Part shown: piece after piece, positions 19,722 to 29,036 of the stretch
Layout: each line of letters begins with the position of its first letter
Numbering within the stretch: the stretch's first letter is position 1
DNA from: Cytauxzoon felis
Lineage: Eukaryota; Apicomplexa; Aconoidasida; Piroplasmida; Theileriidae
Direction of reading: 5' to 3'
Length of the DNA stretch: 29,111 nucleotides
NCBI GenBank assembly: GCA_020283715.1
Contig: JAIQCW010000053.1
Coordinates: 1-29,111 of the forward strand
Notes under the pieces: generated by a model
The model's database searches: none
Seen by the model: the letters and a program-made list of their open reading frames with translations, nothing else
Told to the model about the DNA's origin: nothing
Position numbers and translations under genes: made by a program

Positions 19722-21652
19722 ATGAGGTCAATTTTCTCAATTTATCGCAGAAATATAGGCGCTATTATACGTTATGGGAATGCAAATAATTTAAAGTTTG
19801 AAAAGCCATCAGAAGTTACAAAGTTTATAGGTAATTTGTTATAGAATCTTAAATGATATGTAAATTACTATAGAAATATCGGCAAGGAACCATTTATCGA
19901 ATAAGAATGTTGATTTCGACAAATGTAGAAGGCTTATTAACTATATGTGTAAGAGTATAAATGAGTATACTGTAACAGAGGTCAGGACTATAACGCATTC
20001 TATAGCGACCCTTTATAAAGATGATTGTATACCGGAATGGTATGATGTGATATCAAATTTTGTATATAAAAGAGCTTATATAACACCTGTATATGTCTTA
20101 TTCCCATTAATTAATAGTATATTGACATCTTTTTCATCACACATAATTCAACCCTTAGGCTTAGTAAGGATGGGATACAAGAACGAAAGTTTCTATACGA
20201 ACATGCTAAATATAGTTATAATGAGAATTAAAGAGGCAAATACCATAGATTTAGCCACAATATCGCAAACTATACTTCTAATAAAGAATATGAACATATT
20301 GAGCATAGGGATATTAGAAGATGTCATGAGTCACGTTTCCAGCGTCATCTTGAATAACAAAGAGCTTAGCAATGAATTATCAGCTACAAATGCTGTATTA
20401 ATACTCTATTCCTTTGCTAAAATGAAGATTTGTAACCTGAAATTATTCAATGCACTCATCGATTTGATCAATAACATGGACCCCAATGACTTTGAACCAC
20501 ATTTAATACCACTAGTATTGCACTCATTCGCTGCATTTAAACTCAAAGATGTCAATATGCTAAGTAAAGTATTAGATTTCGCACTAGATAATCTCCGAGG
20601 AATGAAACACGAAAATGTCGCAAACTGTATCAACGCACTCGCCAAACTCAACATCAATGACCGAAAACTACTTGAAGGTGAATATAATAAAAAATTACTC
20701 ATCTGCTACCTGAAGTTACAACCTTGTTTTCCACTCGCCGTGGCGGCTCTTCTATTTACCTCCCCTCGGATTCCCGTAGATCATCCTCGGTATAATGTCT
20801 ACCCGGAAGAACGAAGAATTTTCAACCCCTAAGAACAGACCTCCACCTGAGGTCCATCCTGCCGTCAGCTCTTCCATTTCCACCCGAGGTCGTCTTGCAG
20901 ACAGCTCTTTTAATTACCTCCCCGTAAACGGTAATGCCACTCCCAGAGATCGTGGCGATGAAGAAGGTAGAGATGTAATGAAGAGTAGTACTGGACCTCA
21001 AGTGGAACCCGTAGCTGATCTCAGGGAAGCGAAGGGGGAAGTAAATAGAGGAGCTCCATGCAATGGGAAAGGTGACGGCAGGATGGACCTCAGGTGGAGG
21101 TCTGTCTGCAAGATGAAGAGAATGTGGATGATGTAAAGTACTATATCTATAAACTAATTTATACTTTTAGGTTTAGTTAACAGAGCTGATGAGTTATTGG
21201 TTGATATTAGAATTCGTGAATTGAGTAAGTTTGTTTCATTTTATTCCTTCAAACTTCAGGTAATATTTTATGGAGTTTATCGATACTGAATTATGGGAAT
21301 GTAGAATTCATTAGGAAATGTCTACAAAAAGTACTGGAATATGACAATGTAGATCCCATATCATGTGTACAAGTGATGAAATGTATAAGATACTATGAGA
21401 TTAAAGACGAAGGTAAATTTTTAAGGGAATCCTTACCATTCATTGTACTCATATAGTACTGGTAGACAAGATCTTACAAAATTTCGAGAGTAAAATTAAT
21501 GAATGTCCAAGACATATCATTACACAGATGAAAAGGTAAGAGCATTCAATAGAATTTAATATTCCCTTTGACAAGTTATTAATATAATTGAACTTCATTT
21601 AATTTCTTATAGATATTGTGAAGAGATTGGATATCCAATACAAGGATGTTAA
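19722..21652 (+). CDS. Heptatricopeptide (HPR-type) organelle RNA-binding protein 2, 412 aa
   Basis: Exons: 19722-19830, 19874-20677, 21171-21224, 21260-21412, 21457-21535, 21613-21652. The N-terminus MRSIFSIYRRNIGAIIRYGN looks like a mitochondrial presequence. At least five helical repeats follow the HPR pattern: ATNAVLILYSFAKMKI, LIPLVLHSFAAFKLKD, NVANCINALAKLNIND, NILWSLSILNYGNVEF, CVQVMKCIRYYEIKD. These proteins are expanded in apicomplexans and bind organelle RNAs. Intron 2 is 493 bp and filled by a composite repeat; skipping it joins RKLLEG to LVNRADELLVD in frame. No RAP domain is seen at the C-terminus (EEIGYPIQGC). Confidence 0.75.
20706..21128. mobile_element. Large composite inverted-repeat element in intron 2 of heptatricopeptide protein 2
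   Basis: Minus-type modules run from ctgaagttacaacc, ccactcgccgtggcgg and ctatttacctcccctcgg into a cccgtagatcatcctcggt variant shared with 15-75. These continue with cacctgaggtcc, cctgccgtcagctc, cgtcttgcagacagctc and gccactcccagagatcgtggc. Plus-type modules then follow: acctcaagtgga, gtagctgatctcagggaagc, a ccatgcaatggg hairpin, gacggcagg, acctcaggtgga. It shows the widest module set in the window. No payload. Confidence 0.8.
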
Positions 21653-21712
21653 TTATAGAATCTTAGTGTGGTGTAATTAATCTAATTGTAAATACATATA
21701 TATAGAAATGAG

Positions 21713-23508
21713 ATGCTACCAATTTTTAGTTTTAAGGATGATTCCCGTACATGTGTAACTAGAGTTAGATATTCACCCTTGGCTGATGACGTGTTCGCCC
21801 TGGGTATCGATTCCGGTGGATACGTAAGATTAATGGATTTAGAAGCACAAAAGAGTGCAAAATATTTATATTATGAACATTTATTTTTAAAAGATGATGT
21901 ATATATGCCACATTTATGTGATTTTTCATTCAACAGTTCCGGAAGATATATATACGTGGCATCATCGGATGGCTGCATATCCATAAGCTCATTGAATATG
22001 ATCGGTAATCACTTGAATAAGAAGAAACAATTATTAACATTAAGTGATGCACATGTTGGTGGTACATTCTGTGTATATCCTTCAAAGTCATATGATTTCA
22101 TAATTTTTACGGGCGGTGGTGACGGCTACATAAAGCAGTGGGATTTAAGGCTACTTTCTAATAGAAATATATATAACATTAACGTGGATAATAAATCAAA
22201 GTCTAAACAGTGGTCTAAACCTCTAGTGTCATTATGGGCACATGTGACTGCTGTGTCATCACTCAGTTTCAAAGTAGACAAACATTTCCTGTCCTGTGGT
22301 ATAGATGAGAATATCAGAATATGGAGCTACGACTATTTTAATGCTGTGGAAACTATAGATAGCGACTGTGATAATCTAGGCGTATGGGATATGGTCACCA
22401 ATAGAGATAAGGTTATCGTCATTGGGAAATATGGAGATGCGTGGGCATTCTCACTGGATTATTTTAATAAATCCAACTGTAGAGACATTAAAAGATTCAA
22501 TCTAATGGATGGAATCAATAACGATGGTTCCTTATTCAGCACTTGGCGTAGAATCTGCACGTACAGTCATTACGTGGTAATACCCACCATCAATAACAAA
22601 GACAAAATCAAAGCCCATGTCATCGACCTAAATAATGGAAATTTCGTCGATTCACTAGTGTACAATGATCGCAATTATCCGTATAATATAGCATCTATAG
22701 ATGCGCATCCTAATCCTAATATCGGGCTCATACTTACCGGCGGTTAGTTTAAACTATTTTACACATTTATGCAAAAACGATAAAAAATGGTAAATTAAAT
22801 TATATACTTGCCATTTGAATCGCACATATAACGCGGTCACTGGTAGAATATGGATAACTACCACAACACACCCCCGATGAAACGTTGTTGATGTTTCCTA
22901 CACCTGAGGTCCTTTCCTTGTCCTGCAGACAACTTTCCACTTGAGGTATAGTCCAACTCTCTTGGTCTTGCAGACAGCTTCTCTATTTACTTCCCCTTCC
23001 AGCTCCCGTAGATCGCTTCCAGGTTATGTAGTTTCATCAAACTCGTTAAGGTGTATACGAAGGAGTTGAAGATACATGAGTGTAAATGTAAGCCTAAATT
23101 CACACCTGTACGTGATTATGACATAAAAATACCAGGAAAAATAACCAAAGGGACGTGTAAAAGTTCATTAATTAAATGTATACCGTGTCCCTGTTGTAAT
23201 TATGATTATGAAAATTGTTTTAAAGATGGTAGAAAGTGCGGTATAGGATATATAGACATAACATCATCACCCGCAGCTGATCTCAGGGAAGCGAAGGGAT
23301 AACTAAATAGAAGAGCTGACGGCAGGAATGTAACCTCAGGTGGAACGGCGAGTGGAAAGGCAAGTAAGGAACTTCAGGTTAAGGACACATTAACTACATT
23401 GTATTTTTTGTTGGAAGATAAATTTTATAATAATTCATGAAATATATTATAGGTGGTATAATGAATGGTATGTGTACAATTTGGTTGGATAAATTAAAGG
23501 GTAATTAG
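21713..23508 (+). CDS. WD40-repeat protein (361 aa, two exons)
   Basis: Exons are 21713-22742 and 23453-23508. WD-type blades are seen at GIDSGGYVRLMDLEA, HLCDFSFNSSGRYIYVASS, GGGDGYIKQWDLRLL, HVTAVSSLSFKVDKHFLS followed by GIDENIRIWSY, and a last blade that spans the intron (IGLILTGG joined to GIMNGMCTIWLDKL). The 710-bp intron inside the last blade holds a composite element with an antigen-like payload; without splicing the protein ends two residues into the intron and loses its closing strand. The specific WD40 subfamily is not recognised. The gene starts 60 bp after heptatricopeptide protein 2 and stops 26 bp before the NAP gene. Confidence 0.75.
22899..23365 (+). mobile_element. Composite inverted-repeat element with Cys-rich antigen payload, in the WD40 gene intron
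   Basis: Left arm is 22899-23026, minus-type: cacctgaggtcc, tgtcctgcagacaac, ccacttgaggt, gtcttgcagacagc, cccgtagatcgcttcc. Payload is 23027-23267. Right arm is 23268-23365, plus-type: gcagctgatctcagggaagc, gctgacggcagg, acctcaggtgga, acggcgagtgga. The arms are inverted and the payload is in the host-gene direction. Confidence 0.8.
23027..23302 (+). pseudogene. Short fragment of the Cys-rich variant-antigen-like family (copy B)
   Basis: An open frame of about 240 bp between the two arms reads CSFIKLVKVYTKEL, then ECKCKPKF, a Lys-rich stretch, PCPCCNYDYENCFKDGRKCGI. It then runs into the right arm (AADLREAKG, stop). It matches the central part of copies A and C. No start, no native C-terminus. 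It is clearly a fragment. Confidence 0.6.
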
Positions 23509-23534
23509 AAACGTAGTGTATTTTATATATAGAG

Positions 23535-24870
23535 ATGGTGGAGACATCATTATCGAATGTGAGTATAATTGAATCGATGAAGATATTACAAGTACGTGGT
23601 AAAAAATTATCAGATGAATTGAATGATCGTTTGAATTCATTATATAAATGGTATAATAATGAATTGAATTTAATATCAGATTCTATGATTGAATTATTAA
23701 ATGATAATAATAAAATAGAATTATTAAATGAATCATCATTAAAATATATTGATATTGAAGATTATGCTACAAAAAAATGGCCAAAATTTTGGTTATATGC
23801 ATTATTAGGTTGTAAAACTACTAGTAAATGGATATCAGATAAAGATTGTAATATACTTAAATTTTTAAATGATATAAGAGTTAATATAATTAAAATTAAT
23901 GAAAATATCGATTCATTTAATTTATTATTCTATTTTAATCGTAATGCATACTTTTCTAATAATGTCATTATCAAATCATTAACATTTGATGGTAATAATA
24001 TCACAACACAATCCGATATTATCAATTGGTACCATGATGATTATGAACATGATGATGATAATAATATCAGCTTCTTCGATTTCTTCAGAAATGATGTATG
24101 TTTTATACGAATGAATGTAGTGAACATTCCACCTGTAGTACAATCCATCTCTCTTTCTCTTGCAGAGAGTCTCCACCTGAGGTCGTCTTGCAGACGGCCT
24201 TCTCTATTTACTTCCCCCTTCGCTTCCCTGAGATCAGCTTCGGGTATTCCACCTGAGGTTATAAATCCTAATCTCGACGAGATAAGGTTAAAGTGACGGT
24301 ATTCATGTTTGGAGGGATATCTCAATGGATATAATATGGAATTAAATGATGTTTCTTCAATTCAATACAACCATCAAATTCCTTTTCAATGAAGTATTGA
24401 CATTAGAATTACATCCAATAGTCATCCCTCAATCTTCATGAGTTTCCCCAGAAATTCAGAATTTCCTTCAAATTTCAGAGGTAAAAATGAAGTTAGTGAA
24501 ATTAGTGATTTTGACCTCAATTGGAGACCTCAGGTGGAACACCCGCAGCTGATCTCAGGGAAGCGGAGGGATAACTAAATAGAGAAGCTGACGGCAGGAC
24601 GAAGAGAGGTGGATATTTACCTAGACCTAACGCTCGTCGGATTGGACTACAGGTGGAGTGCTAAGTTGATTGTTATAGAAAATAAATGTATAGGTGTATG
24701 AGGAGGACATTAGGATGGCATTGGTGATTCGTGATAGATTATGTCGTGATCCATTGCGATATGTATTACGTTATCAGATGGATGAGGTAGATGATGAGAT
24801 GACTCCATCATCAATATCAGATATAGATGATGATATTGGTCGTCGTTATCCATTTTCTTGGTTATTTTAG
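23535..24870 (+). CDS. Nucleosome assembly protein (NAP/SET family histone chaperone), 245 aa
   Basis: Exons are 23535-24095 and 24694-24870. NAP-domain features in order: an N-terminal dimerisation-type helix (DELNDRLNSLYKWYNNEL), the earmuff signature KKWPKFWLYALLGCK, SDKDCNILKFLNDIRVN, FNLLFYFNRNAYFSNNVI, then IINWYHDDYEHDDD and SFFDFFRND. The second exon supplies the expected C-terminal helix (YEEDIRMALVIRDRL; DPLRYVLRYQMDEV) and an acidic tail. NAP/SET proteins carry H2A-H2B or H3-H4 and act in nucleus and cytosol. The 598-bp intron (donor GTATGT, acceptor TGTATAG) contains a composite repeat. The last 9 bp overlap the end of the convergent WDR83 gene. Confidence 0.85.
24128..24658. mobile_element. 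Composite inverted-repeat element with unidentified payload, in the NAP gene intron
   Basis: Left arm is 24128-24262, minus-type: cacctgaggtcgtcttgcag, acggccttctctatttac, cttccctgagatcagc, cacctgaggtt. Payload of about 250 bp (24263-24520) is AT-rich with no recognisable frame. Right arm is 24521-24658, plus-type: acctcaggtgga, gcagctgatctcagggaagc, gctgacggcaggacg, gctcgtcggattgg. The arms are inverted. Confidence 0.75.
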
Positions 24871-27223
24871 ATAATTGAATTTCCATATATTAATTACCCC
24901 ATCTTTACCTGTTGTTACAAATAATGTATTATCATTTAATATTATATCTTTAATATTTTTTTCAATATCATGTTTTAATTTTCCTTTATTTGTTAATAAT
25001 TGTGGATTAGAAAATGCTATACTTGTTATTATACCATTATGGGCATTTTCATATAATTTATATGATTTTTCACCATTATCAATTGCCCAATAATAAATAT
25101 CCCCACTTGAACAACCCGATAATATAAATTGTTCTAATGGATCAAATATACATTTAATTTTATAATTATTATATAAATGACCTTTATATTCTTGTAATAT
25201 TATACCACATTCAATTAATTTAATACTATCATCTAATAATCCAATTATATAACAATCTGTTATACATGTTGATAAATCCATACTAATAAATTATTATTTA
25301 TTTAATAATAAATATAAAATGAACTAACGATATTATGGGGTATGAAAATGAATCAATTTTTAATATACCTTTTCTTAAATCATATTGTCTAACACAACCA
25401 TCAATTGATGATGTCATTATAATAGATGATAATTCACCTACATATGTTATAGAATCTAATGCATCAGGTAATGTCTGAATAGGATTACGTGAACGATTAT
25501 CCCATATCTTCACCATCTTATCATCACTACCAGTACATAATAAACCATTCGATATATAATTACAACACAATACCTTACCTATATTATCATAATTAAATTA
25601 ATACAATTAAATAGACATCCAGTCCACCGAAGGTCCAATCCACTCCACCTTGTCTTCCACTCGCCGTTCCACCTGAGGTCGTCTTGCAGACAGCTTCTTT
25701 ATTTACTTCCCCTTCCAGCTCCCGTAGATCGCTTACAGGTTCCACTTGAAATCCCATTCTCTTCCCTTATATGTCTAGCATTTACATAATTTATCCTCTA
25801 CACTTATTGGATTGGTATGCTCTTCCTCATTATCACTACCCCCATTATTCTTTGGAACACCGACGCAATTACAGTTAGAGGCAGCGAAAAAAATATTTCA
25901 TAATATTAGAGATTCCACAATGTTCTCCATCCTTTAAGCAGTTTTGATAATCAAAGCCACAGCAGGGGCATGCCCAATCTATTCCAAACAATATAAGCGG
26001 TGCCGTTATAAAAATTGAATTTGAACCAAAAATGTTATGAAACATATCCTTGCATTCACACTCATGTTTATTCTTCAACTCCTTCGTATACTCCTCAACG
26101 AGTTTAATGAAGCGACATGTTTTACAATACTCGCAATTACCATTAGTACATTCACATGGAGCAGGAGTAGTTTGAGATTCTTGTGCAGGTGCTCCATTTT
26201 TCATAACCTCCTTCACTAATGCGATAAAATTATTAACTTGAGTACAAAAAGTGGATATAGAATTACACTTTTTCCCATCGCTACCACTACAACCAGAACA
26301 ATTTTCTCCATTACAACACATCATGCCGCATAATTTATTAAAGACGCCATTAGAATCAGGAGTAGGAGGTGGACATCCACAGTCACCACTGCAATTACAT
26401 TTCTCACCTGTAGTACAATTTGAACCTCCAGTAGTTGTAGGACATGCTTGAAGGCCGCTACAACTCGTTCCACCATTTTGTACATTATTTTCACCCTGAA
26501 GACTCCGCAAATCCTTAGCCGCATTAATCATATCCATATATTTACAAGCCACATTCTTAACGCGGCACCAATTTATATTAGTAAGAGATCCATAATTCGC
26601 CATACGTTTCCCATGCTCTGAATATAACATACAAGTGTATGGAGAATAAGGATTTCCACGAAACCTCAAGCAATTGAACAACGCTAGTATACGTAACCTC
26701 AATTGGAATACCCGCAGCTGATCTCAGGGAAGCGAAGGGGAAGTAAATAGAAGAGCTGACGGCAGGACGAAGAGAGATGGATTGAATCTCAGTTCTAGGT
26801 TCCTTCGGATTCACAGAGTTCGATGGGAACATACCGCCATGATTGTGTTTGCGTATAACTTTAGCTTCGATTGTATCCCAGACAAAGGCAGAGTGTTCAG
26901 CTCCGACGGATACGAAGTTTTTATTGTCTTCACTTAATGTAATGTCGTTAACTTCATAGTTGTGTGGACCTGATAGTTTAAGATTTGAATTGTATGGAAA
27001 AATACCAAAGAATTTCTTAATATGGAGCTTTTTAGATGGATTCCATAATCTTATTGTCCTATCATTACCAGCAGTCATACAATAGACTCCTGTAGAGTCG
27101 AATTTGACACTATTAATACAGCCTAAATAATATAGGTATAGTATTTTACACATTGGGGTGTATAAAATAAATTTTACCTTTATGTTCATTTAATGATCCT
27201 ATCAACTCTAATTTTGCATACAT
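24862..27223 (-). CDS. WDR83: WDR83/MORG1-type WD40 protein (334 aa, four exons)
   Basis: Minus-strand exons are 27223-27178, 27122-26835, 25578-25329 and 25282-24862. Joined peptides fit WDR83 closely: NEHKGCINSVKFDSTG, CMTAGNDRTIRLWNP, VGAEHSAFVWDT, then NHGG joined to KVLCCNYISNG, GSDDKMVKIWDNRSRNPIQ, SIDGCVRQYDLRKG, ILQEYKGHLYNNYKIKC, SGCSSGDIYYWAIDNGEK and TTGKDGVINIWKF. The length is close to the human protein. The family is a seven-blade scaffold linked to the spliceosome and MAPK modules. Intron 2 is 1256 bp and holds the largest composite element with a 0.9-kb antigen fragment on the same strand; the other introns are 55 and 46 bp. The start lies 21 bp after the SF-assemblin stop. 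Confidence 0.85.
25618..26800 (-). mobile_element. Composite inverted-repeat element with long Cys-rich antigen payload, in WDR83 intron 2
   Basis: Left arm is 25618-25750, minus-type: gaaggtccaatccactcc, ccactcgccgttcc, cacctgaggtcgtcttgcag, cccgtagatcgcttac, ccacttgaaat. Payload is about 25751-26697. Right arm is 26698-26800, plus-type: acctcaattgga, gcagctgatctcagggaagc, gctgacggcaggacgaagag, agatggattg. The arms are inverted. The payload is in the direction of the host gene. Confidence 0.8.
25775..26702 (-). pseudogene. Cys-rich variant-antigen-like gene fragment (copy C), one-base frameshift near its end
   Basis: Longest member of the family here. From the arm inward it reads SPYTCMLYSEHGK, NWCRVKNVACKYMDM, a Cys/Gly/Thr-rich region (GEKCNCSGDCGCPPP; CGMMCCNGENC), CRFIKLVEEYTKEL, ECECKDMFHNIFG, ACPCCGFDYQNCLKDGEHCGI. 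The frame then hits a stop at 25875, just after a run of seven A (25887-25893; T on the coding strand). In the adjacent frame the expected family ending appears (EEEHTNPISVEDKLCKC, stop at 25775), matching copy A. The N-terminus is cut by the repeat arm; no signal peptide remains. A hydrophobic segment (SIFITAPLILFGI) lies before the CCx5NC motif. Confidence 0.65.
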
Positions 27224-27244
27224 TAAAATAAAATTTAAAAAAAA

Positions 27245-28724
27245 TTATGTCAAATGTAGACGTGAATAGTCAGCTAAGACTTTAGCATAGCTCTGTAGTG
27301 CTAATACTATATCATCATCAGCATTTTCACGTGCTCTAGATTCTAATACAAGGCTATTATTTATATTTGCGATTTCATCCGATATTGTAGACTTCAATTC
27401 TTTCTCTGTCTCTTGTTTATAACGCTTCAATTCAAAAATTTCATTCTTCAATGTCTGATATGTTGTTGTTATATTCTGGAGTTCATTATTTATTGAAGTA
27501 TCAGCTTTCAATTCAATCTCCGATATTTTCTTTACAATCTGATCTTCACGTTCCTGACGTGCAATCTTCTCACTCTCAAACGTTTTCTATATTATAAATA
27601 CATCTAAAGGCTAAATAACATCAACTCACCTGTATACTCGCCAACGACTTCTCCAATGTAACACAATTCACCTCTATTGTATTCAAAAACTTCGACTCGT
27701 AATCATTTACATACTTCTGGATATTATCCAGACGCTCCGATAATGAATCAATCACCGTCTCCAATTGATCCAACTTCTGATTAAACACAGACTCCATCTT
27801 ACTCTGTACCGATACTATCTGACTCTCAAATATCTATAATATCAATGTAAACCGAATATAAAAAGTGCAACGACTCGAGCGAATATAGGCGTTCCACCTG
27901 AGGTCCAATCCACCTTCTCTTCCACTGGGCGTGGAGCCTTCTCTATTTAGTTCCCCCTCCGCTTCCCTGAGATCAGCTACGGGTTCCACTCGAGGTCCAG
28001 TACTAACTCCACCTTCCTTTCCACTAGCCGTGGTGGCCTTATTTACCTCACCTCGACTCCCATGGATCGTCTCGGATTCTTCGCCACGATCTCCGGGAGT
28101 GGCTTTACTCTTTAGGGATAGATAATTGGAAGAGCCTCCACGGCAGTGGAACGAAAGGTGGATTAGACTTCAGGTGGATTGGACCATTGGTGTACGATTG
28201 GTATGTAGATTATGGACATACTCCGTGTAGTGCTTTGATGGTTTCCATTCGTTTTTTGGATTCGACGGTGATGGCATTTTGAAGTTTATTTAGTGATTCA
28301 TTGATATTTGCGAGTCTTGATTCTTCTAATTGTCGCCGTTGTTTGGCTTGCAGTTCCATTTGTTTTTCGAATCCTATTAATTTATCATTGAGTAATAATA
28401 GTTTTGATCGTGTGCCTTTATTGAATCTTGGATCATAAGTTTCTGGTTTATCATATGAATTAATAACTGTATAGGTATAATTGGATGATGTATAGGATTA
28501 AAAGTACCTGGATATGAAGTTTGACGTATATATTTCCCTTTATTGTCTATTGAACTACCTGCAGATGACATATATGTAGTACCGAATGATTTTGAATGTC
28601 TAATCAATCTTTGTATAATCAAATCATCTTTAACATCAACAAGTGTACAATCTTTATCTTTAATGGGTTCAGTATCATATTCTTCAGTATTTTGCGATAT
28701 TATTAAACCCGGTTCTGATGCCAT
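27245..28724 (-). CDS. SFA: SF-assemblin (striated fibre assemblin / beta-giardin family), 335 aa
   Basis: Minus-strand exons are 28724-28508, 28466-28222, 27833-27630 and 27586-27245. After a variable head (MASEPGLIISQNTEE) the protein is one long coiled coil with SFA-type segments: KLIGFEKQMELQAKQRRQ, NESLNKLQNAITVESKKR, IFESQIVSVQSKMESVFNQ, LDQLETVIDSLSERLDNIQ, RQEREDQIVKKISEIE. SF-assemblins form striated fibres; in apicomplexans they tether the microtubule organising centre to daughter buds during division. Intron 2 is 388 bp and contains a composite element; removing it joins KALHG to IFESQ in frame. The other introns are 41 and 43 bp. The C-terminus DYSRLHLT matches no special motif. 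Confidence 0.85.
27893..28187. mobile_element. Composite inverted-repeat element in SF-assemblin intron 2
   Basis: Minus-type modules: cacctgaggtccaatccacc, a ccactgggcgtgg hairpin, cttccctgagatcagctac, ccactcgaggtccag, ccactagccgtggtgg. A cgccacgatctccgggagtggc module follows, and then plus-type ccacggcagtgga, ggtggattag, ttcaggtggattgg. No payload. It sits in the intron 27834-28221. Confidence 0.8.
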
Positions 28725-29036
28725 TTCCAGAAAAAATCAATTATAAATATTCATTTAAATATTTTTCTAGTACAAAATTAATAATATTATAGTCTAGTCA
28801 TTATATATCCATTCACATGGTGTGTAGGCCACTTCCACTATAATGACTAAAGAATATTAAAATATACAATTAAAAATCATGAAAATAATGAAATTACATT
28901 GAAATTAATTTTATTAATCATTTAAATTATTCAACTTTGTTATTTTTCAATAATCTATTTAATGTGTAACTTGACATGTCCAACACTCCCACCAAACATT
29001 ACACATGACCTCATCATTAAATACTACAACATCTAC
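28725..29036. other. Intergenic AT-rich stretch upstream of SF-assemblin
   Basis: 312 bp with no convincing frame, RNA gene or repeat module. Likely contains the promoter of the SF-assemblin gene. Confidence 0.45.

Noticed and set aside
20406..20702. Minus-strand open frame of 98 residues
   Set aside because: Antisense shadow of the heptatricopeptide exon 19874-20677.
26251..26524. Small frames on both strands inside antigen copy C
   Set aside because: They are shadows of the Cys-rich frame, whose motifs match two other copies.
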